Part shown: positions 14,811 to 21,478 of the stretch, piece after piece | How the letters are laid out: the number at the start of each line of letters is the position of its first letter | How positions within the stretch are numbered: the first letter of the stretch is position 1 | IMG/VR virus record: IMGVR_UViG_3300006030_000125 | Coordinates: 1 to 22,020 of that record | Source: a virus | DNA: 22,020 bases | Reading direction: 5' to 3' (one strand) | Notes under the pieces: generated by a model | The model's database searches: none | Seen by the model: only the letters and a program-made list of their open reading frames with translations | What the model was told of the DNA's origin: nothing | Program-made: the position numbers and the translations under genes

Positions 14811-16146
14811 TCTCCTCTTTAATGAGGAATATACTCGTAAAGTTCTACCATTCATTAAAGATGAATACTTTCGTGATCATAGCGACAAGCTTACATTCAA
14901 GCTAATTCAAGAGTATATCAACAAATATAATGCTCTTCCATCAAAGGAAGCATTGAATATTGATTTACAAAACAAAACAAATGTAAGTGAAGAAACGTAT
15001 AAACAAGCTATCAATATCATTGAGAGTTTGAAATGTGATAAAGATACAAACAGTAAGTGGTTGACTGAGCAAACTGAAAAGTTCTGTCAGGATCAAGCAT
15101 TATTCAATGCTATCTCTAAGTCAATTCAGTTGATCAATGGAGACACTAAGCAAGATATATCTAAAGGCGCTATTCCTGAATTGCTGTCGACGGCTTTATC
15201 TGTATCGTTTGATACCAACATTGGCCATGATCTGGTTGATGATTGGGAACATCGATATGACATGTATCACACACGTGAAACTAAGATACCTTTCAACTTA
15301 GAATACTTTAATAAGATCACTAAAGGTGGACTGAGTAAGAAGACTTTGAACATTTGTCTTGCTGGCACAGGTGTAGGTAAGAGTATGTTCATGTGTCATT
15401 GCGCTGCAGGTAACCTCCTTGACGGTTTGAACGTTCTATACATAACTCTTGAGATGGCAGAAGAAAAGATTGCTGAAAGAATCGATGCAAACTTGATGAA
15501 CGTAGCTATTGATGAGTTGTCTGAGCTTCCTAAAGATGTATACCAGAAAAAGATTGATAAAATAAAGAGTAAAACAGTTGGTAAGCTTATCATCAAGGAG
15601 TACCCAACGGCTTCAGCCGGTGCAAACAATTTTAGGTACCTATTGAATGAGCTTAGATTGAAGAAGAACTTCAAGCCAGATATCATCTATATCGACTACT
15701 TGAACATCTGCAATTCATCCAGGCTTAAGGTCGGATCCAATGTTAACTCGTATCTATATGTTAAGGCAATCGCCGAAGAACTTAGAGGTCTTGCTGTTGA
15801 GATGAACTTGCCAATCGTTAGTGCTACACAAACAAATAGAACTGGGTACACAAACTCAGATGTGGGGCTTGAGGACACATCTGAATCATTTGGCTTGCCA
15901 GCAACAGCTGACTTCATGTTTGCCATCATAACTAATGAACAGTTGGCTAATCTTAATCAATTGCTTGTAAAGCAACTTAAGAATAGATACAGTGATCCAA
16001 ACATTAATCGAAAGTTTATCGTAGGTGTTGACAGATCTAAGATGAAGTTGTATAACGCAGAAGCAAGTGCTCAACGTGATATCGTTGATGATACACCACA
16101 AGCAAAAACTAAATTTGATAAGTCGGTGTTTGAGGGGTTTACATAA
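14782..16146 (+). CDS. 41: Replicative DNA helicase gp41 (DnaB-like)
   Basis: A 454-residue ring helicase (T4 gp41 has 475). The N-terminal helical part ends near residue 150; the RecA-type core has [10 protein letters not shown] (192-201, Walker A), [20 protein letters not shown] (the H1a block), [10 protein letters not shown] (Walker B region), IVSATQTNR (sensor Gln) and MFAIITNE, then [11 protein letters not shown]. It unwinds the fork 5' to 3' on the lagging strand and works with a primase not seen here. The start is inside uvsX with GGAG at 14772-14775 six bases upstream. The C-terminal SVFEGFT is a plausible partner-binding tail. The -35 box of the next promoter lies over the last codons. 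Confidence 0.93.
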   Translation: MTIEKTILSNLLFNEEYTRKVLPFIKDEYFRDHSDKLTFKLIQEYINKYNALPSKEALNIDLQNKTNVSEETYKQAINIIESLKCDKDTNSKWLTEQTEKFCQDQALFNAISKSIQLINGDTKQDISKGAIPELLSTALSVSFDTNIGHDLVDDWEHRYDMYHTRETKIPFNLEYFNKITKGGLSKKTLNICLAGTGVGKSMFMCHCAAGNLLDGLNVLYITLEMAEEKIAERIDANLMNVAIDELSELPKDVYQKKIDKIKSKTVGKLIIKEYPTASAGANNFRYLLNELRLKKNFKPDIIYIDYLNICNSSRLKVGSNVNSYLYVKAIAEELRGLAVEMNLPIVSATQTNRTGYTNSDVGLEDTSESFGLPATADFMFAIITNEQLANLNQLLVKQLKNRYSDPNINRKFIVGVDRSKMKLYNAEASAQRDIVDDTPQAKTKFDKSVFEGFT

Positions 16147-16166
16147 TTGTATGTACATGTTACAAT
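16138..16166 (+). promoter_or_regulatory. Sigma70-type promoter with operator-like palindrome
   Basis: TTTACA (16138-16143) and TACAAT (16161-16166), spaced by 17 bases, match the host-type boxes in 5 of 6 positions each. ATTGTA (16146-16151) and TACAAT (16161-16166) form an inverted repeat spaced by 9 bases, with the small palindrome ATGTACAT (16151-16158) between. Transcription would start near 16173 and read the gene at 16195. It is the best early-promoter match in the AT-rich part of the window. Confidence 0.6.
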
Positions 16167-16194
16167 ACAAAAAAATAAATTATAAGCTAATCAC

Positions 16195-16770
16195 ATGAAT
16201 ATATTTTTTCTTGACGCTTCTCCAGAAATTTGTGCGCAACAGCACTGCGACAAACATGTGCTTAAGATGATTATCGAGTACGCACAGCTTCTATCGACTG
16301 CTCACCGCGTGATTGATGGAGAAGTTTATACTCACATCACCGACAAAAAACATAAGATTAAGCGATGGAAGCTTAATGATGATCGTGATCAGATCCTTCA
16401 TCTTGCTGCTCATGTCAATCACCCATCTAATATCTGGACTAGGTCTTCAACAGCATCTTACACATGGCTATATAGTATGTGGAGACACTTATTGAAAGAA
16501 TATACATATCGGTATGAGAAGCAGCACAGCAACGAGCGATTGATCTTTGCATTAGCTAATCCTCCTCAGGGACTGACATTTGATAAGTGGATCAATCCTC
16601 CTAAAGCTATGGATGACATCTATAAAAAAGATGATGTGATTGAAAGTTATCGTAACTTCTACATCAACAGTAAGAGTCGATTTGCTAAATGGACAAGGCG
16701 AGATATACCAGAGTGGTACATCCAGGGAATGTTTGTGTCTTCAGCAAAAGTTTATAGCCTAAATGATTGA
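16195..16770 (+). CDS. Conserved phage protein of unknown function, His-rich
   Basis: A 191-residue protein starting MNIFFLDASPEICAQQHCDKHVLKMIIEYAQLLSTAHRV. The 'HCDKHVxKMIxExAQxLSTAHRV' opening, the middle HPSNIWTRSSTASYTWLY and the end FAKWTRRDIPEWY are ones I know as a repeated theme in T4-like phages of aquatic bacteria. The many histidines and cysteines (HCDKH, HLAAHVNH) suggest metal binding, perhaps a nuclease-like or radical enzyme, but I cannot name a reaction. It is the first gene after a good promoter at 16138-16166. No SD is seen in the short leader. It overlaps the next gene by 8 bases. Confidence 0.75.
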   Translation: MNIFFLDASPEICAQQHCDKHVLKMIIEYAQLLSTAHRVIDGEVYTHITDKKHKIKRWKLNDDRDQILHLAAHVNHPSNIWTRSSTASYTWLYSMWRHLLKEYTYRYEKQHSNERLIFALANPPQGLTFDKWINPPKAMDDIYKKDDVIESYRNFYINSKSRFAKWTRRDIPEWYIQGMFVSSAKVYSLND

Positions 16771-17233
16771 TGTAGATATAATCAATTGTAGATCTAAAAA
16801 AAAGATAGAACTTTATGATACTGCAATTAGATTTTTCTACAATAAGTTATTGCCTAAAGTGAATAACATAGAAATAAATCTATGTCTAGAAAACAACATA
16901 GAATCAGATGCGTTCTGTACACAAATTGAACCAAAGTGTTTTATAATAGAGTTATACAAAAAGCTTCCAATCACAGAACAGTTGAAGTGTATTGCTCATG
17001 AGATGGTGCATGTAAAACAGTTTTTTCGTAGGGAATTAAGATGTGTAGGTCATATGATCATCTGGAAGAATCAAACATTCTCAGCCGAGACATTATCTAG
17101 ACATAATGTAACTCGTAATTCATATGATGAATATATAAATATGCCATGGGAAAGAGAAGCATTTCTCAAAGAAGAATTACTTTTTAATGAATTTATAATT
17201 GAAAATGAAAGGAAGGTTAGATCATGTTTATGA
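16763..17233 (+). CDS. HExxH zinc metallopeptidase-like protein
   Basis: A 156-residue protein with the zinc-binding helix AHEMVHVKQ (His79, Glu80, His83) and, 45 residues on, PWEREA (128-133), in which Glu132 is a good third ligand, as in SprT-like and related small metallopeptidases. The N-terminal half has no named domain. Proteins of this pattern are known in T4-like phages, and their targets are not known to me. It could cut a host protein or a DNA-protein crosslink; the latter would fit with SprT-type roles, as inference. It overlaps the previous gene by 8 bases and the peroxiredoxin by 10, so it is within one operon. No signal peptide. Confidence 0.65.
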   Translation: MIDVDIINCRSKKKIELYDTAIRFFYNKLLPKVNNIEINLCLENNIESDAFCTQIEPKCFIIELYKKLPITEQLKCIAHEMVHVKQFFRRELRCVGHMIIWKNQTFSAETLSRHNVTRNSYDEYINMPWEREAFLKEELLFNEFIIENERKVRSCL

Positions 17234-17763
17234 CTGAAAATATTGTACCAAAAGTTACATTTAAGACTCGTGTTCGTGATGAATCGATTGGCGGTCCTAA
17301 TCCTTATCGTTGGCAAGATGTAGATAGCCACGATTTGTTTCGTGGTAAGAGAGTTGTAGTATTCTCTCTTCCTGGTGCATTCACTCCTACCTGTTCCACC
17401 ATGCAAGTTCCCGGTTATGAATCTAACTATGATTTGATTCGTAGTCATGGTATTGATGAAGTATATTGCATTAGTGTAAACGATGCTTTTGTGATGAATG
17501 CATGGGCAAAGCAACAGAACATTCAAAATATCAAGATGATTCCAGATGGGTCTGGTATTTTTACTCGTAGAATGGGAATGCTAGTCGATAAAGATAATCT
17601 AGGATTTGGTATGCGTTCATGGAGATATTCTATGGTTGTTGACAATGGTGTTATTCAAAAAATGTTTGTCGAACCAGGTTGTGTTGATAATTGTGAATCA
17701 GATCCTTATACTGTAACTGATCCTCAAACAATTTTGACTTATCTAGGAAGTAATTCTAAGTAA
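17224..17763 (+). CDS. Peroxiredoxin (Prx5-like)
   Basis: A 179-residue thiol peroxidase. The peroxidatic cysteine is in VVVFSLPGAFTPTCSTMQVPGYE, the classical PGAFTPTCS loop of the Prx5/Prx-like family; ISVNDAFVMNAWAKQQ and RSWRYSMVVDNGVIQKMFVEPG follow in family order. These enzymes reduce hydrogen peroxide and organic peroxides with thioredoxin, glutaredoxin or glutathione. An extra Cys pair near the end (GCVDNCESDPYTV) could act in the reaction cycle. GGAAGG at 17211-17216, 7 bases upstream, fixes the start at 17224 rather than at the next ATG. In a phage it is likely to protect the infected cell during replication. It is followed by tRNA-Asn after 5 bases. Confidence 0.92.
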   Translation: MFMTENIVPKVTFKTRVRDESIGGPNPYRWQDVDSHDLFRGKRVVVFSLPGAFTPTCSTMQVPGYESNYDLIRSHGIDEVYCISVNDAFVMNAWAKQQNIQNIKMIPDGSGIFTRRMGMLVDKDNLGFGMRSWRYSMVVDNGVIQKMFVEPGCVDNCESDPYTVTDPQTILTYLGSNSK

Positions 17764-17768
17764 ACAAA

Positions 17769-17844
17769 TCCCCGGTAGTTCAGCTGGTAGAACGGTGGAC
17801 TGTTAATCCATATGTCGTAGGTTCAAGTCCTACCCGGGGAGCCA
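17769..17844 (+). tRNA. tRNA-Asn (anticodon GTT)
   Basis: A full cloverleaf of 76 bases. The acceptor is TCCCCGG / CCGGGGA, D stem GTTC / GAAC, anticodon stem GTGGA / TCCAT with loop CTGTTAA and anticodon GTT at 17802-17804, variable ATGTC, T stem GTAGG / CCTAC with loop TTCAAGT, discriminator G, and an encoded CCA at 17842-17844. It reads AAC and AAT. It lies 5 bases after the peroxiredoxin stop and 9 before the next ATG, so it must be cut from an mRNA. Confidence 0.96.
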
Positions 17845-17853
17845 TTTAATAAT

Positions 17854-18609
17854 ATGAATTTTAGCGATATAGTAAAAGTTCCATATACTACAATCCCTCG
17901 TATGCAAAAATACGAGGGAGATCTTTTGGTCCAGCCAGCTTCTCAAATTCATCTTAATGAAAAAAGAAAAGAGTTGTTGTGGGAAAAATCATTAAAGAAC
18001 ATTGATCCTAATTTTGGTTTGTCTTTTGCTTCTGACTTAGCTAGAGCAAGAAAACTCATCAAAAAAACATCAAACATTTTAGGTTTCGGTAATATCAATC
18101 ACATCGTTGAACTGTGTTCTAATATACAAGAAGACTTGGTGATAATGGATCATGGCAGGATCTCAGCAGCATGTGTTTGTTTTCCAAGTGGCTGGAATCC
18201 TTTCACAGCACAAGGTAAAACACTGGAGCAAATTCATGCTCCAGTTGCAGATGGCGATACACTCCGTAAGATGAGTGATAAGCTTTCACATTTAATGTGT
18301 GGAGAGCACCGGTATCATCGTTACGTATGGACTGTGACCACTAATAAGTATCTTAGTGCTCATCCATTCTATAAAAGAAGTCCTGCATCATCCATCAATG
18401 ACCTATGGTTCAGACAAGAACATCAGATAACTTTTCCAATTCAAAAGAATTACACGTCTGGGTTTTTAATCGATGTTAGTGTTTGTCCCTTGACTTTTTT
18501 ATCCAATGAACAACAAGAACTAATTCGTAAATCCATAAATAGCATGTCTGACAATGTTTTAAAGTATAAACATTTAGAAGACATAAAGCTTTTAATAAAC
18601 ACAAATTAG
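17854..18609 (+). CDS. DUF3445 protein (heme-dependent oxidative N-demethylase-like)
   Basis: A 251-residue protein. The segments FPSGWNPFTAQGKTLEQIHAPV, RYVWTVTTNKYLSAHPFYKR and LWFRQEHQITFPI match the DUF3445 pattern (PxxW-x-x-x-x-K-x-G-x-x-LxxIHxPVP, then R-x-x-WxxxxxxxLxxHP). Founding members are the alpha subunit of a heme-dependent dimethylamine-type oxidative N-demethylase. The phage form is on the short side and has no obvious partner subunits here. Substrate and heme binding cannot be read from sequence. No clear SD is seen: the nearest G-rich run, GGGGAG at 17836-17841, is inside the tRNA. The gene starts 9 bases after the tRNA. A role on methylated amines of the host, or on a base side chain, is speculation. 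Confidence 0.72.
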   Translation: MNFSDIVKVPYTTIPRMQKYEGDLLVQPASQIHLNEKRKELLWEKSLKNIDPNFGLSFASDLARARKLIKKTSNILGFGNINHIVELCSNIQEDLVIMDHGRISAACVCFPSGWNPFTAQGKTLEQIHAPVADGDTLRKMSDKLSHLMCGEHRYHRYVWTVTTNKYLSAHPFYKRSPASSINDLWFRQEHQITFPIQKNYTSGFLIDVSVCPLTFLSNEQQELIRKSINSMSDNVLKYKHLEDIKLLINTN

Positions 18610-18624
18610 TAGTAGGAGATGTCT

Positions 18625-18813
18625 ATGCTAATGCAAAGAGAATATAATTTTTACGAGGTCGATAACATGAATACGTTGCAAGCTATGTACCAAATGGTAT
18701 GCAATGGATATACTGAAATTGAAAAGAAACTTAAGAACATCATAGCAGAGAATGAGTATCTAAAGCGAAAGCTTCAAGAACAAAACAAAAATTTGCATCC
18801 ATTCATGGATTAA
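18625..18813 (+). CDS. Small coiled-coil protein, unknown
   Basis: Taken from ATG 18625 (62 residues) because AGGAG at 18614-18618 lies 6 bases upstream; the earlier ATG at 18619 touches the SD. The sequence is polar with a heptad-like charged second half (TEIEKKLKNIIAENEYLKRKLQEQNKN) expected to form a short coiled coil, ending HPFMD. No motif is recognised. It lies between the DUF3445 gene and the GT9-like gene and may be a small adaptor. The good SD and tight spacing support it as real. Confidence 0.6.
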   Translation: MLMQREYNFYEVDNMNTLQAMYQMVCNGYTEIEKKLKNIIAENEYLKRKLQEQNKNLHPFMD

Positions 18814-18839
18814 CATTATTATTTTCGAGATGTTATGTT
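18810..18839 (+). promoter_or_regulatory. Possible sigma70-type promoter before the GT9-like gene
   Basis: TTAACA (18810-18815) and TATGTT (18834-18839), 18 bases apart, match 5 and 4 of 6 positions. It would give a leader of about 65 bases containing the hairpin at 18861-18881. Confidence 0.35.
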
Positions 18840-18860
18840 TGAGCAGTGTAAAGCAGTAAA

Positions 18861-18881
18861 GCGTCGATTTCATATCGGCGC
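18861..18881 (+). promoter_or_regulatory. Leader hairpin upstream of GT9-like gene
   Basis: GCGTCGAT (18861-18868) pairs with ATCGGCGC (18874-18881) around a TTCAT loop, 8 pairs with one G-T. It is G+C-rich in an AT-rich gap and has no T-run, so it is not a usual terminator. Its role is unknown. Confidence 0.45.
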
Positions 18882-18913
18882 GTTTCATAATAGATATTTT
18901 AATTGAGGAAACT

Positions 18914-19765
18914 ATGACAAAACCATTAAAGATAGGAATCATTCAACTGAGAGGAGCAGGAGATTGTTTAATCGCTGCTCCTATAGCAAAGTATCTATTC
19001 AATAAAGGAATGGAAGTTCATTGGGTTATAGATGAAAAGTTCTATAAGGCATTCAAATATGCATTCCCATATGTTAAGTTTCATTCTCTTTCAGTAGAAG
19101 AAAAATCCATTCAATCAAATATCAGAAACCCATATTGGTTTGAAACTCCACACAAGATGTTGATTGAAGATGCTGGTTGTGATGAAGTAATTTGTTTTCC
19201 ATACGAAGAAACACTTCACTTCGATAAGATCGGGTTGCCATCACGCTTAATAGATCCAGTTGCTATTCGTGCTAAAGACTTAAGATTGGCGTTTCATACA
19301 ACATTTGATCAATTCAAGTATGCAGTAACGAATGTTCCGTTTGAAGAAAAATGGAACTTAGACATGAGAAGAAATTTGAAAAGAGAACAAGAGTTCTTTG
19401 ATAAGATCATAGTCAACAAAGACAAACCATATGTTGTGACTCATTTGTCTGGCGCAATGGGAAGAATTGAATTCAGTCTAAACACAAAATCATTTATTGA
19501 AAGCATAGGATTGATGGACCATGAAATAATCAATATCACGCCAGTTACAGATAATGTGTTTGATTGGACAACCATCATTGAAAAATCAGCATGTTTTATA
19601 GGAATAGATTCGTTTTATGTAAACTTAGTCGAACAGATGAATATGAAGATTCCTAAGTTCTTTATAAGAAGATCACCACTCAATTTTACTCCAGTATTAA
19701 GAAATAATTGGGATTTTTTGCCAATAAAACTAGCATCAGATGAACCACACGAATTAAAATTTTAA
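18914..19765 (+). CDS. GT9-like (heptosyltransferase-type) glycosyltransferase
   Basis: A 283-residue protein with GT-B design: KIGIIQLRGAGDCLIAAPIAKYL at the N-terminus (the family 'GDxxxxxPxxxxL' start), WVIDEKF after the second strand, and in the second half VVTHLSGAMGRI and FIGIDSFYVNLVEQMN. The last resembles the G(I/v)DSg-x-x-H-L-A nucleotide-sugar block of heptosyltransferases, with changes. It would transfer a sugar to an unknown acceptor. In the phage, this may be DNA carrying a modified base or a virion part; LPS change of the host is a further option. It is short for GT9 (about 320 to 350 in bacteria). SD GAGGAA lies 5 bases before the ATG. Confidence 0.6.
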   Translation: MTKPLKIGIIQLRGAGDCLIAAPIAKYLFNKGMEVHWVIDEKFYKAFKYAFPYVKFHSLSVEEKSIQSNIRNPYWFETPHKMLIEDAGCDEVICFPYEETLHFDKIGLPSRLIDPVAIRAKDLRLAFHTTFDQFKYAVTNVPFEEKWNLDMRRNLKREQEFFDKIIVNKDKPYVVTHLSGAMGRIEFSLNTKSFIESIGLMDHEIINITPVTDNVFDWTTIIEKSACFIGIDSFYVNLVEQMNMKIPKFFIRRSPLNFTPVLRNNWDFLPIKLASDEPHELKF

Positions 19766-19777
19766 AGGATAAATAAT

Positions 19778-19954
19778 ATGAAATCAAACGAAAATTACAA
19801 AATGAGTAAGCCACTAAAAACACAGCTTAACATGATGCTAACGAACGAGCAGAAGCCGATTCACCAAGAATTATTTGTTGAAGCTGAATTTCATCACTTA
19901 AATATGAAGAAGAGAATGGCAGTAAAGGTTATAGCTGAAACAGAAGAAGAATGA
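19778..19954 (+). CDS. 58-residue unknown protein
   Basis: A short gene from ATG 19778 to TGA 19952-19954. AAAGGA at 19764-19769 is 8 bases upstream and the stop overlaps the next ATG (ATGA), which together support it as real. The product is polar, Met- and Lys/Glu-rich (KPLKTQLNMMLTNEQK, then FHHLNMKKRMAVKVIAETEEE). No motif or family is recognised. It is likely to be co-translated with the zinc-finger protein. Confidence 0.6.
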   Translation: MKSNENYKMSKPLKTQLNMMLTNEQKPIHQELFVEAEFHHLNMKKRMAVKVIAETEEE

Positions 19955-20265
19955 AGAAAAAGAAACCTGCACACAGATACAAAGAAAAACAATGTCCTGT
20001 GTGCGGCGTCTTGCATAAGAAGAGATGGCAGTGCTGCAGCTTAAAGTGTGGCATAGAGTTCAGGTCTTTAACACCACCTACCCAAGAAGCTGTCAGAGCT
20101 AGAGCAGAAGGTGTAAGGAGATGGAAATATACCGATAGAGGTGAGGCTACAAATACTAATTTGAAACAATATATGAATGATGATGATTTTGCTTTACCGC
20201 CCGAACAGCATGATAATGATTATTTTCTAGAGGATGGAGATATCTGGAGTCCCGCTAATATATAA
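19951..20265 (+). CDS. Small zinc-finger protein
   Basis: A 104-residue protein. A basic start (KKKKPAHRYKEK) leads into CPVCGVLHKKRWQCCSLKCG (residues 15-34), a Cys-x2-Cys ... Cys-Cys-x3-Cys set fit for one zinc in a treble-clef-like fold of the kind seen in small DNA- or RNA-binding phage proteins. The remainder is a mixed stretch with TPPTQEAVRARAEGVRRW, and the end is strongly acidic (DDDFALPPEQHDNDYFLEDGD). It may bind nucleic acid or a host polymerase; no more can be said. It overlaps the 58-residue gene by 4 bases. Its stop lies inside a late promoter word (20261-20268). Confidence 0.65.
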   Translation: MKKKKPAHRYKEKQCPVCGVLHKKRWQCCSLKCGIEFRSLTPPTQEAVRARAEGVRRWKYTDRGEATNTNLKQYMNDDDFALPPEQHDNDYFLEDGDIWSPANI

Positions 20266-20268
20266 ATA
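20261..20268 (+). promoter_or_regulatory. T4-type late promoter of the disordered protein gene
   Basis: A perfect TATAAATA over the stop of the zinc-finger gene. Transcription is expected near 20274, giving a 17-base leader that keeps the GTGGA SD-like site before ATG 20291. Confidence 0.7.
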
Positions 20269-20290
20269 AGAATAAACTAGTGGACATCAC

Positions 20291-20968
20291 ATGGCTAAGA
20301 CTCTAAAGGCAATAAAAGAACACTTCATCGATCTAATCTCAGAAGTTACGATTGATGGTCGTACCGGAGAGATTGAAGACGATAATAGTTCACGAAATAA
20401 GAGTCTTCAGCAAACTCCAAAAAATATCAAGTCGCCTAAGCAGCAACCTAACTTAAATCAGCAGAAGCAATTGCCTCCTCCTGAAAAGAAACAGTTAGCT
20501 CCTGTTTCTAAAGCCATAGCCAATCCCAGCCGAATTCCAGTTGTAGTTCGTACCACCAGCTTACCTACTGCTGTGGAAAAGAAGCCTGAAGAAAAGTACA
20601 TGGGTAAGATTCAGCCTGAGAAAAAGCCTGAGTTAGCTAAACCTGAAGTCAAGCCAACACAAGAACCACAAAAGAAGCCTGAAGTCAAGCCAACACAAAC
20701 ACCCGAGAAAAAGCCTAGCGTTGACGCTCAAAAGACTTCTACCATCGCAAAACCAAAAGCCAAACCCACTCCCAGTGTCCCGCTAAAAACAACAAAACCA
20801 ACAAAGAAGAACGATCATATTGTGAAGACGGGTGAAACACCTAAAGAAACTCAAAGAACAAGCAAAGACGATTCATCTTTGCTCAAGGGGATTCTTCGTG
20901 GAGGCTCAGCGAGAGTTGGTGCTAGATACTCTGGCCCTGAGCACTTAATTAAACCGCCAACAGCTTAA
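20291..20968 (+). CDS. Disordered Pro/Lys-rich late protein
   Basis: A 225-residue protein made almost wholly of Lys, Pro, Thr, Glu and Gln from about residue 35 on, expected to be unfolded and extended. A 12-residue period appears as KPEVKPTQEPQK / KPEVKPTQTPEK, coded by a 21-base perfect repeat. The N-terminus MAKTLKAIKEHFIDLISEVTIDGRTGE is amphipathic and LISE-V fits the (L/I)-x-E cut site of the T4 head protease. The end (SSLLKGILRGGSARVGARYSGPEHL) is Gly/Arg-rich. The late promoter implies a structural or internal head protein; a TonB-like spacer is the other look-alike, but no membrane anchor is present. Function is unknown. Confidence 0.65.
   Translation: MAKTLKAIKEHFIDLISEVTIDGRTGEIEDDNSSRNKSLQQTPKNIKSPKQQPNLNQQKQLPPPEKKQLAPVSKAIANPSRIPVVVRTTSLPTAVEKKPEEKYMGKIQPEKKPELAKPEVKPTQEPQKKPEVKPTQTPEKKPSVDAQKTSTIAKPKAKPTPSVPLKTTKPTKKNDHIVKTGETPKETQRTSKDDSSLLKGILRGGSARVGARYSGPEHLIKPPTA
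20642..20698 (+). repeat. Direct repeat of 21 bases in the disordered gene
   Basis: Bases 20642-20662 recur exactly at 20678-20698, with a period of 36 bases or 12 codons. It codes for PEVKPTQ and is the likely source of length changes in this gene. Confidence 0.85.
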
Positions 20969-20969
20969 T

Positions 20970-21007
20970 CAAAACTCAGTGCCCAACCAAAGGCATGGTC
21001 GGTTTTG
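20970..21007. terminator. Possible bidirectional terminator between convergent genes
   Basis: CAAAAC (20970-20975) pairs with GTTTTG (21002-21007); an inner GTGCC (20979-20983) pairs with GGCAT (20992-20996). T-runs lie on each side for both strands. It sits at the stop of the + gene (20968) and over the last codons of the minus gene. Confidence 0.45.
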
Positions 21008-21236
21008 TTTCTAGGTGCTGGTTGTATCTACTTTTCTTCTTAACTTCTTTTGTCTTCTTAGAATCTTGAGCACCAGAAGGTGTTGGGATAGTTGAGAGGT
21101 CAAGAGGTCCCATGACAGCAGGTGATACACCAGCAAACTCTAGAAAAGTCTTGAGCTTCTGGCCAGGAGTATCTTTCTTGTAGGTGTTCACGAGGGAGGT
21201 AGTGGCTTCTTCTCTTTTCTTTGGATCTTTTATCAT
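20976..21236 (-). CDS. Minus-strand 86-residue unknown late protein
   Basis: The only minus-strand gene I support. It runs from ATG at 21236-21234 to TGA at 20978-20976. On the minus strand AGGT precedes the ATG by 5 bases, and a perfect TATAAATA (21273-21266) lies with its expected start near 21260, giving a leader of about 24 bases. The product begins MIKDPKKREEATTSLVNTYKK, has a short hydrophobic middle (KLKTFLEFAGVSPAVMGPLDL) and a Lys-rich end (SKKTKEVKKKSRYNQH). No family is recognised. Late timing and basic character would fit a small head or DNA-packaging associated protein, as inference. It converges on the disordered gene with 7 bases between stops. Confidence 0.62.
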   Translation of the reverse strand: MIKDPKKREEATTSLVNTYKKDTPGQKLKTFLEFAGVSPAVMGPLDLSTIPTPSGAQDSKKTKEVKKKSRYNQHLETKPTMPLVGH

Positions 21237-21246
21237 AACATACCTG

Positions 21247-21275
21247 TTTACTTATTTTTATTTCTTATTTATAAT
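21247..21275 (+). promoter_or_regulatory. Sigma70-type promoter of the rightward early-looking module
   Basis: TTTACT (21247-21252) and a perfect TATAAT (21270-21275), spaced by 17 bases. Transcription would start near 21282 and read the genes from 21305 on. The -10 box overlaps the opposing late promoter at 21266-21273. Confidence 0.6.
21266..21273 (-). promoter_or_regulatory. T4-type late promoter of the minus-strand gene
   Basis: TATTTATA on the + strand is a perfect TATAAATA on the minus strand, 30 bases before the minus-strand ATG. It overlaps the -10 box of the rightward promoter by 4 bases. Confidence 0.65.
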
Positions 21276-21304
21276 CTACTCATAATGATGGTGTGGAGGT
21301 AACT

Positions 21305-21478
21305 ATGGGCTACGATGATCGTGATGATGGTCAACAGCAACAAGAAGAGGAAGCCTTCTTCTTCCATACGTTGGCCGATGTAAACGAGTTGCTCGCGAGC
21401 TTTGGCCCGAGTAACTTCTTCTATCACCTGTTTGAGCAGTACCCTGAGCTCAAGAAGGTAGCTAGGGAGTACGTCTAA
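21305..21478 (+). CDS. Small acidic protein, unknown
   Basis: Taken from ATG 21305 (57 residues), as GGAGG at 21295-21299 is 5 bases upstream; an in-frame GTG at 21293 overlaps that SD. The protein opens with an acidic/Gln-rich MGYDDRDDGQQQQEEEAFFFH and continues as an amphipathic helix pair (LADVNELLASFGPSNFFYHLFEQYPELKKVAREYV). No family is recognised. It is the first gene after the rightward sigma70-type promoter, so it is probably made early, when small phage proteins commonly act on host targets. It shares one base with the next gene (TAATG). Confidence 0.6.
   Translation: MGYDDRDDGQQQQEEEAFFFHTLADVNELLASFGPSNFFYHLFEQYPELKKVAREYV

Noticed and set aside
18835-18906. Mini-ORF of 23 residues (MFEQCKAVKRRFHIGAFHNRYFN)
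   Set aside because: It has no good SD, overlaps a possible -10 box and the leader hairpin, and runs into the SD of the next gene. It is more likely to be non-coding leader.
19754-19765. 12-base palindrome TTAAAATTTTAA
   Set aside because: It is A/T only, at a stop codon, and easily arises by chance at this base composition.
19768-19775. GATAAATA as a late promoter before the 58-residue gene
   Set aside because: Transcription would begin after the start codon and lose the SD, and the first base differs from consensus.
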